Below, in pieces: positions 14,765 through 22,688 of a stretch of DNA of 64,000 nt. A program made the position numbers and the translations under genes. Each line of letters starts with the position of its first letter. Within the stretch, counting starts at the first letter, position 1. The notes beneath the pieces are model-generated. The model ran no database searches and was not told the origin of the DNA. It saw only the letters and a list, made by a program, of their open reading frames with translations. This DNA is from CAZOZZ01 sp965247425 (GTDB lineage: Bacteria; Acidobacteriota; Terriglobia; 20CM-2-55-15), in the NCBI GenBank assembly GCA_965247425.1, contig OZ252023.1:1798001-1862000 (forward strand), given 5' to 3'.

Positions 14765-16502
14765 CCCGCATAAATCACCGAAAGGACCAGAAAAGGCCGC
14801 CCTGTTTGGCATAAATCGTTTGTCGAGAACGGTTCAGAAACCAAACGGAGGCGGCCCTTATGAGTACAGAGTGTAAACAAACCACGTTCGAATTTCACGG
14901 ACTTCTTCAACGAAAAATGAAGGCGCGTTTCGACGGCGGCAAGATCACGTCTGACGCTGGAGTTCTGCTGCTGCGTGAAGTCGAAAAGCGGACCGGTTTG
15001 ATCGATGGATTGGCGGGGTGTTTTAGCGATCATCGCGACCAACGGTTGATCGAACACACCGTGAAGGAGCTGTTGGGACAGCGGGTCTACGGGCTGTGCC
15101 TGGGATATGAAGACCTGAACGATCACGATCAGTTACGGACCGACCCGATGCTTGCGTTGGCGGTGGACAAAGCGGATCCGCTGGGAACGAATCGACGACA
15201 GGCCGGCGACTGGGGAAAGGCGTTGGCGGGCAAGAGCACGCTAAACCGATTGGAGTTGACCGGCGCCGAAGTCGGCGACCAGGAGCGGTACAAGAAGATC
15301 GCTATGGATGGGGACAAGATCGATCGTTGGATGGTCGATGCGTTTGTGGCAGCCCATGACAACACGGCGCCCGAAGAGATCGTTCTGGATCTGGACGCGA
15401 CCGATGATCCGATCCATGGTCAACAGGAAGGCCGGTTCTTTCACGGCTACTACCGCAACTACTGCTATCTGCCCTTGTACATCTTCTGTGGAGAGCATCT
15501 GTTGTGCGCTCGGCTGCGCCCGTCCAATATCGATGGGGCGGCAGGATCAGTCGATGAATTGGAACGTATCGTCGGCCAGATCCGTCAGAGCTGGCCGGAC
15601 GTGTCGATCATCATTCGGGCCGATTCCGGATTCTGCCGGGATGCATTACTGGACTGGTGTGAAACCCACCAGGTCGATTATGTGATGGGGTTGGCCAAGA
15701 ACGACCGCCTCAAGCGAGAGATCGCTGACCAGATGATTCAGGCTGAAGCGGAGTTTCAGACCACTGGGAAATCGGCACGAGTGTTTAAGGATTTCCTGTA
15801 CCGGACTCGAAAGAGCTGGAGCCGCACTCGTCGCGTTGTTGGCAAAGCCGAGTTCCTGGCCAAGGGCGCCAATCCCCGATTCGTGGTGACCTCACTGCCA
15901 CCGGAACGACTCGGAGCCCAAGCGCTCTACGAAGATTTCTATTGCGCACGCGGCGACATGGAGAACCGGATCAAAGAACAGCAACTGGATCTATTTGCCG
16001 ACCGCACCAGTGCGGGAACCATGCGCGCCAATCAGCTCCGACTGTATCTGTCCTCAGCCGCCTACATGCTTATGCAGGCGTTGCGTCGTCTCGGTCTCAA
16101 AGATACCGCGATGGCCCATGCCCAATGCGGAACCATCCGTCTGAAGCTTCTTAAGATCGGTGCGCGTATCCGCCTCACGGTCCGCAACGTCTGGATCTCG
16201 ATGTCGGAGGCCTATCCCTATGCCGACGTCTTTGCTCTCATAGTGAGAAACCTGCAATCAATTCCGCTTCGTTGCTGACGACACCGAACCTTCAGATCCG
16301 AAAAACAGCGCCTCTCATCTGCCTCCCGGCGAGGCCTGCCTGCACTCGCCCATTCATGCCGATCTCCCGCCAAATGTCGCCGTGTCACAGGCTCAAAATC
16401 CGCCAATGTCCACGGCTCGCTCACTCTCAGCTCCAAGTCTCGCCGCAAATCGCTTCTCGTATCCGAACACCGATCGATTCTCCGATTGGTGATCCATCCG
16501 GG
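14765..16502 (+). mobile_element. IS1380-family element, copy 1 (1738 bp, CTAG duplication)
   Basis: The ends are CCCGCATAAATCACC (left) and the complement of GGTGATCCATCCGGG (right), an imperfect inverted repeat. CTAG stands on both sides (14761-14764 and 16503-16506), the 4-bp duplication expected for this family. The right-hand CTAG is also the outer end of a palindromic repeat, so the IS inserted into that repeat's tip. A second copy lies at 49094-53336. Confidence 0.92.
14860..16278 (+). CDS. IS1380-family transposase, copy 1
   Basis: This is a DDE transposase of 472 residues starting MSTECKQTTFEFHGLLQRKMK. Family blocks include FDGGKITSDAGVLLLREVE, the first aspartate region EEIVLDLDATDDPIHGQQEG, the second IIIRADSGFCRDALLDWCE and the downstream CARGDMENRIKEQQLDLFADR carrying the glutamate. 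It looks intact. It differs from copy 2 at two residues (G versus E in VMGLAKN, A versus D in DVFALIV), which points to recent transposition. About 220 bp of noncoding sequence follow before the right end. Confidence 0.95.
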   Translation: MSTECKQTTFEFHGLLQRKMKARFDGGKITSDAGVLLLREVEKRTGLIDGLAGCFSDHRDQRLIEHTVKELLGQRVYGLCLGYEDLNDHDQLRTDPMLALAVDKADPLGTNRRQAGDWGKALAGKSTLNRLELTGAEVGDQERYKKIAMDGDKIDRWMVDAFVAAHDNTAPEEIVLDLDATDDPIHGQQEGRFFHGYYRNYCYLPLYIFCGEHLLCARLRPSNIDGAAGSVDELERIVGQIRQSWPDVSIIIRADSGFCRDALLDWCETHQVDYVMGLAKNDRLKREIADQMIQAEAEFQTTGKSARVFKDFLYRTRKSWSRTRRVVGKAEFLAKGANPRFVVTSLPPERLGAQALYEDFYCARGDMENRIKEQQLDLFADRTSAGTMRANQLRLYLSSAAYMLMQALRRLGLKDTAMAHAQCGTIRLKLLKIGARIRLTVRNVWISMSEAYPYADVFALIVRNLQSIPLRC

Positions 16503-16614
16503 CTAGGAGCCCGTGGTGGAAACGAGGACTATGCATCGTTCCGCTCCTCATTTCGCGCCTGTGACCCGAATACCCCTGCGCGCGACCCTACAGACTTCCA
16601 CCACGGGCTCCTAG
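16503..16614. repeat. Palindromic CTAGGAGCC element at a stop codon
   Basis: The 112-bp unit has perfect 19-bp inverted ends (CTAGGAGCCCGTGGTGGAA and its complement). Its inner 56 bp (16533-16588) recur with one change at 56412-56467. The TAG inside its right-hand CTAG serves as the stop codon of the histidine kinase gene. The left CTAG was the target of IS1380 copy 1. Related CTAGGAGCC ends occur at 32584-32769 and 35753-35781. Confidence 0.75.
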
Positions 16615-17936
16615 TTATTCCAGGTGGACGACCACAGGGGGAGCCGCAAGCGGGCTTCGCAACCGCGTCCTTCGTTACGGTTATCCAATGTCAGTGTGCC
16701 TCGATGGGCTTCGGCAATCTGCCGGCTCAAAACGAGTCCGATGCCAGAGCCACCTTTCTTGGTTGTAAAGAAGGGTACGAACAGATTGCTGGTGTTTGCC
16801 AGACCAGGCCCTTCGTCTTCCACCCAGATGTCCAGGTGAGCGGAGGATCGGGTCCAACCGGTGTAGACCGTTCCCCCGGTTTCCAACGATGCATCGACCG
16901 CGTTCCTGAGAAGGTTGATCAGGAGTTGCTCGATCTGGCCCCCGTCGGCGTCGATCGTTACGGGCGGCCCGGGAACCAGGTGTACCGACAGACGCGTTTC
17001 CATTCCGACGACTCTTCGAACGAGTGTGTCGACTTCGACCGGTTCCGGCTTGGGTTGGGGCAGTCGCGCCAGTTTCGAGTACGACTCCACGAACCGGCCG
17101 AGCGATTGCGACCGAGAAGATATCACCGACAGTCCGTGGAGGACGTCCTCCTCCCAGTCGGCAGGCTTGTCGGCTCGATTGAGCAGGCTTTTGAGGCTGC
17201 TGGAAATCGAACTGATCGGAGTGAGGGAATTATTCAGCTCGTGACCCAGGACGCGGACGATCCGCTGCCATGCACGTCTCTCTTCCTCCCTGAGGGCTCG
17301 GCTCAAGTCCGAGAGAACCAAAAGTTGATGCGGCAGGCCGCCCTGCCGGAAATTACTTCGGCGAATCTCCCATCGCCCGCCTCCACCGGGAAACTCGAAT
17401 TCGATCAGCCGTGGTGTTTCGCCATCGAGGCAGTCTCCCAGGCCCAACTCGCCGGCACTTACGCCCAGCAGCCGCTCCCACGGCCGATTCAGGAGGCGTT
17501 CTCCGGCGCGATTCACCAGCCTGAGTTTCTGGTCCTCGTCGAAGGAGAGGATCGCGACGTCGATCTCCTCCATGATCTTCTGCAGCAGCGCCGTTGCCTC
17601 CAGCGCGTCCATTCTCTGCCATCGTAGCGTATCCGCCAGCGCGTTGATCTCACGCGTGACTTCACCCAGAGCATCGTTTTTGCGGGCGCTGCTGCCTCGG
17701 ATCGAATAATCACCCTCACGCAGGGCAGCCAGCAGGTTGGAGAGAGTCTGGAGAGGGAAAACGACCCTCTGGCGAACTCCGAAAGCCGCACCCAGCCAAA
17801 CGGCCAATATCAAAACGGACAATGTCCATTGGACCTTGGCCGTATGGTCACCCGACCACAGCATGATCAAGGCGATACCGGATCCAGGAATACCGGCGAC
17901 CAGAGCCAGCCAGAGTATGCGTTGTTCGTGCCGCAT
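16611..17936 (-). CDS. NtrY-like sensor histidine kinase
   Basis: This is a membrane-bound sensor kinase of 441 residues. Two membrane helices (residues about 7-27 and 37-56) lead to a HAMP linker (60-115) and a PAS-like segment (120-215). The dimerisation domain has the phospho-accepting H232 in RVLGHELNNSLTPISS, the motif of NtrY-type kinases. An HATPase domain follows with LLINLLRNAVDAS, VEDEGPGL and FTTKKGGSGIGLVLSRQI. The partner regulator is encoded just upstream on the same strand (93 bp gap). Both follow the efflux genes on that strand, so the signal may concern envelope stress or export, but that is inference. The stop codon lies within a palindromic element. Confidence 0.92.
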   Translation of the reverse strand: MRHEQRILWLALVAGIPGSGIALIMLWSGDHTAKVQWTLSVLILAVWLGAAFGVRQRVVFPLQTLSNLLAALREGDYSIRGSSARKNDALGEVTREINALADTLRWQRMDALEATALLQKIMEEIDVAILSFDEDQKLRLVNRAGERLLNRPWERLLGVSAGELGLGDCLDGETPRLIEFEFPGGGGRWEIRRSNFRQGGLPHQLLVLSDLSRALREEERRAWQRIVRVLGHELNNSLTPISSISSSLKSLLNRADKPADWEEDVLHGLSVISSRSQSLGRFVESYSKLARLPQPKPEPVEVDTLVRRVVGMETRLSVHLVPGPPVTIDADGGQIEQLLINLLRNAVDASLETGGTVYTGWTRSSAHLDIWVEDEGPGLANTSNLFVPFFTTKKGGSGIGLVLSRQIAEAHRGTLTLDNRNEGRGCEARLRLPLWSSTWNN

Positions 17937-17991
17937 GTGTTATTAGCTGTTAGCTTTTTACGGTTAGCTTTTGCCCGGACTCCGAACCCCA

Positions 17992-18025
17992 ACTAACCAC
18001 TGACCACTAACCACTGACCACTTCC
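17992..18025. repeat. CTGACCACTAACCACT tandem repeat
   Basis: Three to four imperfect units of actgaccacta lie between the kinase and regulator genes. The same family occurs at 19498-19537, 42607-42640, 45643-45678 and 58224-58250. Confidence 0.6.
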
Positions 18026-18029
18026 CCAC

Positions 18030-19397
18030 TCATATATCGTACCGCTGAATTCGCCGATACAGGGCACTCCGGCTCAGGCCCAGGGCCTTGGCTGCAGCGC
18101 TGACGTTGCCATCGTAGTGTGCCAGGGCCTTGCGGATCAGAAATGCTTCGACTTCTTCCAGGCTCATGTCTTCGACCCGCCCCGCGCCGTCACGGCCCGT
18201 CTGGAGGCCCAGATCGACCGGTGTCACCATGTCTCCCTGTGCCATCAGAACGGCTCGTTCGACGGCATGGTCGAGTTCCCGTACATTTCCGGGCCAGGGG
18301 TGGCTGGTCAGGATTTCGAGTGCCGCCGGGTCCAAGCCGCGAACGGTCTTACGGTAACGCTTGGCGTAAAGATTCAGGAAGTGCAGCGCCAGGGGCTGGA
18401 TGTCCTCGCGTCGATCGCGCAGTGGAGGCAGGCGAATCTCGATAGTGTTCAGGCGGAAAAGCAGATCCGGGCGGAACCTACCGTCGGCGCAGGCGTCCAG
18501 CAGATTTGCGTTGGTGGCGGAGAGGATCCTCACGTCGACCTTGCGAGTCTTCGACGAACCGACCCGTTCGAGTTCACCCGCTTCGAGGACGCGCAGAAGC
18601 TTTGCCTGCTGCGCAAGAGGCACGTTGGCGATCTCGTCGAGGAAAAGAGTGCCGCCGTTGGCCAGTTCGAACCTGCCAACCCGATCGGTTTTGGCGTCGG
18701 TGAAGGCTCCCTTTACGTGGCCGAACAGTTCGCTTTCAAAGACGCCCTCCGACAGGCCTCCAACATTGACCGTGACCATCGTGTTGGACGACCGATCCGA
18801 CAGAGCGTGGATGGTTCGCGCGATCACTTCCTTCCCGCTTCCATGTTCGCCGGAAATCAGAACATTGGCGTCGGAGGGGGCGATTCGAGTGACGAGCTGC
18901 AGAATTGGCTGCATCGCCGCCGCTTCGGCGATGAACGTTGGCCGTCCCTCGGCCCGCAGCAACCGGTTTTCCGCTTCAAGCCGCTGCTCGCTCCGTAGCG
19001 TTCTACAAAGTTCGATCTGGGTACTTACAATCGCGAGAAGTCGCGGGTTCTCCCACGGCTTCTGAATGAAATCCCGGGCGCCTCGGCGCATCGCTTCGAC
19101 GGCCAACTCGATGGTTCCCCACGCCGTCATGACGACAACAGGCAACGTCATGTCGATACTGCCGATCTTCGTCAGCAGATCGAGCCCTTCCTGGCCGGAG
19201 GTGGTATCGCGAGCATAGTTCAGATCCATGATCACAACATCGAAATCCCTGGCCTCCACGGCGTTCAGAATGCCGGCCGGCGACGAAGCGGATTCGGTCC
19301 TGTAGCCCTCGGCTTTCAACAGCAACCGGAGCGCTTCGAGAATGTCGGATTGGTCATCCGCAATGAGGATGCTCGGTGTCGGTGCGTTTCGTCTCAT
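18030..19397 (-). CDS. NtrC-family response regulator
   Basis: The product (455 residues from ATG 19397) activates transcription when phosphorylated. Domains are a receiver (residues about 9-130, SILIADDQSDILEALRLLLK, phospho-acceptor in FDVVIMDLNYARD), an AAA+ domain and a C-terminal Fis helix-turn-helix. The AAA+ domain has Walker A SGEHGSGKEVIARTIH, the loop GAFTDAKTDRVG and Walker B GGTLFLDEIANVPL. The Fis end is NVSAAAKALGLSRSALYRRIQR. The sigma-54 contact loop is GAFTDA instead of GAFTGA. An upstream in-frame start (19646) reads through the ABC gene end and a repeat and is rejected. The gene is part of the efflux/two-component string. Confidence 0.92.
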   Translation of the reverse strand: MRRNAPTPSILIADDQSDILEALRLLLKAEGYRTESASSPAGILNAVEARDFDVVIMDLNYARDTTSGQEGLDLLTKIGSIDMTLPVVVMTAWGTIELAVEAMRRGARDFIQKPWENPRLLAIVSTQIELCRTLRSEQRLEAENRLLRAEGRPTFIAEAAAMQPILQLVTRIAPSDANVLISGEHGSGKEVIARTIHALSDRSSNTMVTVNVGGLSEGVFESELFGHVKGAFTDAKTDRVGRFELANGGTLFLDEIANVPLAQQAKLLRVLEAGELERVGSSKTRKVDVRILSATNANLLDACADGRFRPDLLFRLNTIEIRLPPLRDRREDIQPLALHFLNLYAKRYRKTVRGLDPAALEILTSHPWPGNVRELDHAVERAVLMAQGDMVTPVDLGLQTGRDGAGRVEDMSLEEVEAFLIRKALAHYDGNVSAAAKALGLSRSALYRRIQRYDI

Positions 19398-19497
19398 GTG
19401 TGTCGTGTGAAAGTATGGAGGGACAAGTTGAGTGGTCCGTTGAACAAAATCGAACCCACCGTCGGAAAGGGTACTGACAGCCTGATACGACCCACTC

Positions 19498-19537
19498 GTC
19501 AACTGACCACTGACCACGGGCCACTGACCACTTCCCC
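19498..19537. repeat. CTGACCACTGACC tandem repeat
   Basis: Units of caactgaccactgaccac sit directly after the ABC gene end at 19540, in the 142-bp gap before the regulator gene. Same family as 17992-18025. Confidence 0.6.
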
Positions 19538-19539
19538 TT

Positions 19540-20208
19540 CTATTCCGGATCCCGGACCCAACCGTCAAACAGTTGGATGATCCTGTGTCCGTATGCCGCA
19601 TTGGCTTCGGAGTGGGTGACCTGAATGATCGTCGTACCTTCGTCATTCAGCTTCTTGAACAGTTCCATGATTTCCCGGCCCTGACTGGAATGAAGATTCC
19701 CCGTCGGCTCGTCGGCCAGAATGACCTTGGGATTGGCGATAACGGCGCGTGCGACGGCAACCAGCTGTTGCTGGCCGCCGGAAAGCTGATTTGGGAAGAG
19801 ATCCTTTTTCCCGACCATCTGGAACCGATCCAGTGAGTCGGCCACGATGGCCTGTCTCTCGCTTCGTTTGATATTCCGGTATGAGAGAGGGATGTCCAGG
19901 TTTTCCGCCACTGTCAGGCTGTCGAGTAGATGATACTGCTGAAAGACGAAACCGACATATTCCTTGTTCAGTTCCACCCGATGCTTTGGTTTCATCCGGT
20001 GAACGGCATTTTCGACAAAGAAAAATTCTCCCTGCCAGGCGCTGTCCAGCATCCCGATGATCGCCAGGATGGTGGATTTTCCGGCTCCGGACGGTCCCAT
20101 GATCGTAACGAATTCTCCCTGGCGGATGTCCAGGTTGATCCGACGCAGGACGTAGGTTCGGCCGGCCCGGGTGTCGTAAAACTTCTCGAGGTTTCGTAGT
20201 TGAATCAT
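19540..20208 (-). CDS. ABC transporter ATPase, LolD/MacB-like (second of two)
   Basis: This nucleotide-binding protein (222 residues) is of the type that powers FtsX-like permeases. Walker A is MGPSGAGKSTILAIIG, the Q-loop is FVFQQYHLLDSLTV, the signature is QLSGGQQQLVAVARA and Walker B is VILADEPTGNLHSS. The switch histidine lies in IIQVTHSEANAAYG. It has a modest ribosome site (ggagtg). It lies 229 bp after the first ATPase gene. No permease gene is found with it. The pair of ATPases could form a heterodimer, or each may serve a different permease encoded elsewhere. Confidence 0.92.
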   Translation of the reverse strand: MIQLRNLEKFYDTRAGRTYVLRRINLDIRQGEFVTIMGPSGAGKSTILAIIGMLDSAWQGEFFFVENAVHRMKPKHRVELNKEYVGFVFQQYHLLDSLTVAENLDIPLSYRNIKRSERQAIVADSLDRFQMVGKKDLFPNQLSGGQQQLVAVARAVIANPKVILADEPTGNLHSSQGREIMELFKKLNDEGTTIIQVTHSEANAAYGHRIIQLFDGWVRDPE

Positions 20209-20437
20209 CTCTCACACTCCGACGAATGCCAGTAAGTATACAGGCTCCGAAAGTTTTGCCAATCCGGAAACAAGTGTTGATTCGCCAGGCAGACACACCC
20301 TCAGCGTAGAATCTCGGGTATCTGAAGTCTTCGGGATCCACCGCCGGGGTTCGAGACGTCCGGATGCTTCCCGCCGGGAGGCAGAAAGGGATGGACCCTG
20401 GGTGTGGGTCCACCCCGAACGAATGTCTGTTCCGTAT

Positions 20438-21145
20438 CTATAAGTCGGCGCCGGCTGCCACGCCGTCCTTCACGATGGCACCGTCGAACAGGTGGATCGC
20501 CCGCTCGGCGTATCGTGCATAGCGTGGGTCGTGTGTGACGATGCAGATCGTTGCGCCTTCCTGGTGCAGACCGCGCATCAGGTCCATGACGGCCTCGCCG
20601 TTCTTTGAATCGAGGTTTCCGGTCGGCTCATCCGCCAGCAGGATCGACGGTGAACCGCCGAGAGCGCGCGCGACGGCAACCCGCTGCTGTTGACCACCCG
20701 ATAGCTGCGATGGGTAGTGCTTCATCCGGTGCGCCATCTCGACTTTTTCCAGGGCTTCCTGGACCGACTTCTTGCGCTCGCTGGACGGCATGCCTCTGTA
20801 GGTCAGCGGCAGCTCTACGTTTTCGTAGACGGTGAGGTCGCCGATGAGGTTGAAGGCCTGGAAGATGAAGCCGACTTCGCGGTTGCGGATCCTCGCCCGT
20901 TCAGAAAGCGACAGATCCGCGACGGATTTGCCGCTGAGCCAGTACTCTCCTTCCGACGGCGAATCCAACAGGCCGAGGATTGAAAGCAGCGTCGACTTCC
21001 CACAGCCCGAAGGGCCTGAAATCGCCACGTACTCCCCCCTGTTGATCGTCATATGGATTCCTGCCAGTGCGTGAGTCTCCACTTCGTCGGTGTAGAAAAT
21101 CTTTTTCACATCCTCCATCTGGATGACCGGTTGCGGGTCTGTCAT
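20438..21145 (-). CDS. ABC transporter ATPase, MacB/LolD-like (first of two)
   Basis: The 235-residue ATPase has Walker A SGPSGCGKSTLLSILGLLD and Q-loop FIFQAFNLIGDLTV. The signature is QLSGGQQQRVAVARA, Walker B is ILLADEPTGNLDSKNG and the switch is TICIVTHDPRYARYA. It is typical for macrolide-exporter-like tripartite pumps. A good ribosome site (ggagag) precedes the start, and the gene follows the adaptor gene after 110 bp. It is about 43 percent identical by eye to the second ATPase, so the two are paralogues rather than duplicates. The transmembrane partner is missing from the locus. Confidence 0.93.
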   Translation of the reverse strand: MTDPQPVIQMEDVKKIFYTDEVETHALAGIHMTINRGEYVAISGPSGCGKSTLLSILGLLDSPSEGEYWLSGKSVADLSLSERARIRNREVGFIFQAFNLIGDLTVYENVELPLTYRGMPSSERKKSVQEALEKVEMAHRMKHYPSQLSGGQQQRVAVARALGGSPSILLADEPTGNLDSKNGEAVMDLMRGLHQEGATICIVTHDPRYARYAERAIHLFDGAIVKDGVAAGADL

Positions 21146-21255
21146 TCGTTTTCTCTCCTGCTGTTATTCTCAGATTTTGATTTCCAGTAGCCGACGTTCC
21201 ATCGTGCTAAAACATCAACCGCGAATGACGGCTGACTGGATTTTTCATGGTTCAA

Positions 21256-22506
21256 CTAGTTCAACTGGACGCGGTCGAAGGCATCCCAGGCGGACATGTC
21301 CGAAAGGATGACCTCGTCTCCGACGTTCAGGCCCTCGACGATCTCCATCGTGCTCACCGAGGTGCGCCCCAGCCGCACCTGTCTGCGAATCGCTTCGCCT
21401 TCGAGGTTCAGGACGAAGATGCCGACCAGGCTGTTGGCCTGTCCGTATGCCGGTCGTCCGACGTAAAGGACGTCGTCGAGTCGTTCGATCTCGACCGTGC
21501 CATCGACGCTCAGGTCCGGTCGAGCTCCGCGAGGCAGCTCCCCGTCCAACCGAACGTCCACCAGAACGGTTCCGTTCAGGACGGCGGGATCGATCCGGAT
21601 GACCGTTCCTAGAATGATCCCGTTCCTTGTATCTATTGATGCAAATTGACCGGTTTGGATGTCCTTGGCCTGCGTTTCGGCGATGCTCAGTTCGGCCTTC
21701 AGTCTTCCCGGTTCGGCCACGCGGGCAATCCGGGTGCCGGGCGAAAGCTGATCACCGACTTCGATCGGGACCTGTTGCAGCACACCGAAGATTCCTGCCC
21801 GCACCTTCAACTTATCAAGATTGCTCAGACGAAGTGCGTGCAGGGCCGTCAACTGGTTGATACGAGCCTGTTGCGCGACGATCTGGGCGTCAGCCGCTTT
21901 CGAGGCAATCTCGAGTCGTTTCTGTTCCAATGCCGACGCTTCCGCACCCTGCTCGGCGCGGACTCGCGAGAGGTTCAGATTCAGCTCGGCGATGAGTCCT
22001 TCCTTGGCAAGTTCCGCATCGGCTTCATACTGCAGCCGGGCAGTGGTGGCGTTCGCCGCCACGTTCGCGGCGCCTGCCTGTTGATTCAGTAGATTGCTCT
22101 CGAGCTGAACCCGAAGGTTCGCCAGGTCCGCCTCGGCAGCCTGGATCTGAAGTTCGACGTCCAGTGTGCTTTGTTCGAGATCCGGGTTGCTCAGTTCCAC
22201 CAGGACCGTGTCGGGGGTGACGTCCACTCCCGGCAGAACAACGATCCGTTCCACCAGCCCTTGAGTCGTGGCTGCGATCCAACGGATCTCTTCCGGTACC
22301 AGCTTTCCGAGTCCGCGTACCTGGCGGAGCATCTCGCCCCTCTTGACCGAGTCGATGTAGACGGTCGCCCGGTCGACACGGGGTGCCGCTGGTTTGAGCC
22401 TGGACAGGCCCAGTGTGATCAGCAAACCCATACTGAGGACGAGCGTCCCGTATATCACGCGCTTGATTCGCTTCTTTCGGGCTTGTGACGGGCGTGGTTT
22501 ATCCAT
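21256..22506 (-). CDS. Periplasmic adaptor (HlyD/MacA-like) of an efflux pump
   Basis: This membrane-fusion protein would link an inner-membrane transporter to a TolC-type duct. It has a basic N-terminus and one membrane helix (VIYGTLVLSMGLLITLGL). A lipoyl-like half follows (RWIAATTQGLVERIVVLPGVDV). Then comes a long alpha-helical hairpin (residues about 115-225, LQIQAAEADLANLRVQLES...) and a beta-barrel with the second lipoyl half (VRAGIFGVLQQVPIEVGDQL) and a membrane-proximal domain. At 416 residues the length is normal. A strong ribosome site (ggaggaa) stands before the ATG. It follows the TolC-like gene and precedes the two ATPases. Confidence 0.92.
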   Translation of the reverse strand: MDKPRPSQARKKRIKRVIYGTLVLSMGLLITLGLSRLKPAAPRVDRATVYIDSVKRGEMLRQVRGLGKLVPEEIRWIAATTQGLVERIVVLPGVDVTPDTVLVELSNPDLEQSTLDVELQIQAAEADLANLRVQLESNLLNQQAGAANVAANATTARLQYEADAELAKEGLIAELNLNLSRVRAEQGAEASALEQKRLEIASKAADAQIVAQQARINQLTALHALRLSNLDKLKVRAGIFGVLQQVPIEVGDQLSPGTRIARVAEPGRLKAELSIAETQAKDIQTGQFASIDTRNGIILGTVIRIDPAVLNGTVLVDVRLDGELPRGARPDLSVDGTVEIERLDDVLYVGRPAYGQANSLVGIFVLNLEGEAIRRQVRLGRTSVSTMEIVEGLNVGDEVILSDMSAWDAFDRVQLN

Positions 22507-22688
22507 GTTTCCTCCAATGTCCAGTAAGCGTGTGGCGTTCCAGTTTCGCCGTGACGCTAAGTCTCTGTATCCTCAGAAGTTCCCTTAAATCAGCAGGATC
22601 GGTCGACGAGTGATGTGTTCGTTTCTGGGACGAAACGTGCCGAAAGCGGACGGCAAACACCCGTCTGAACTACCGAATGCCCGATGTT

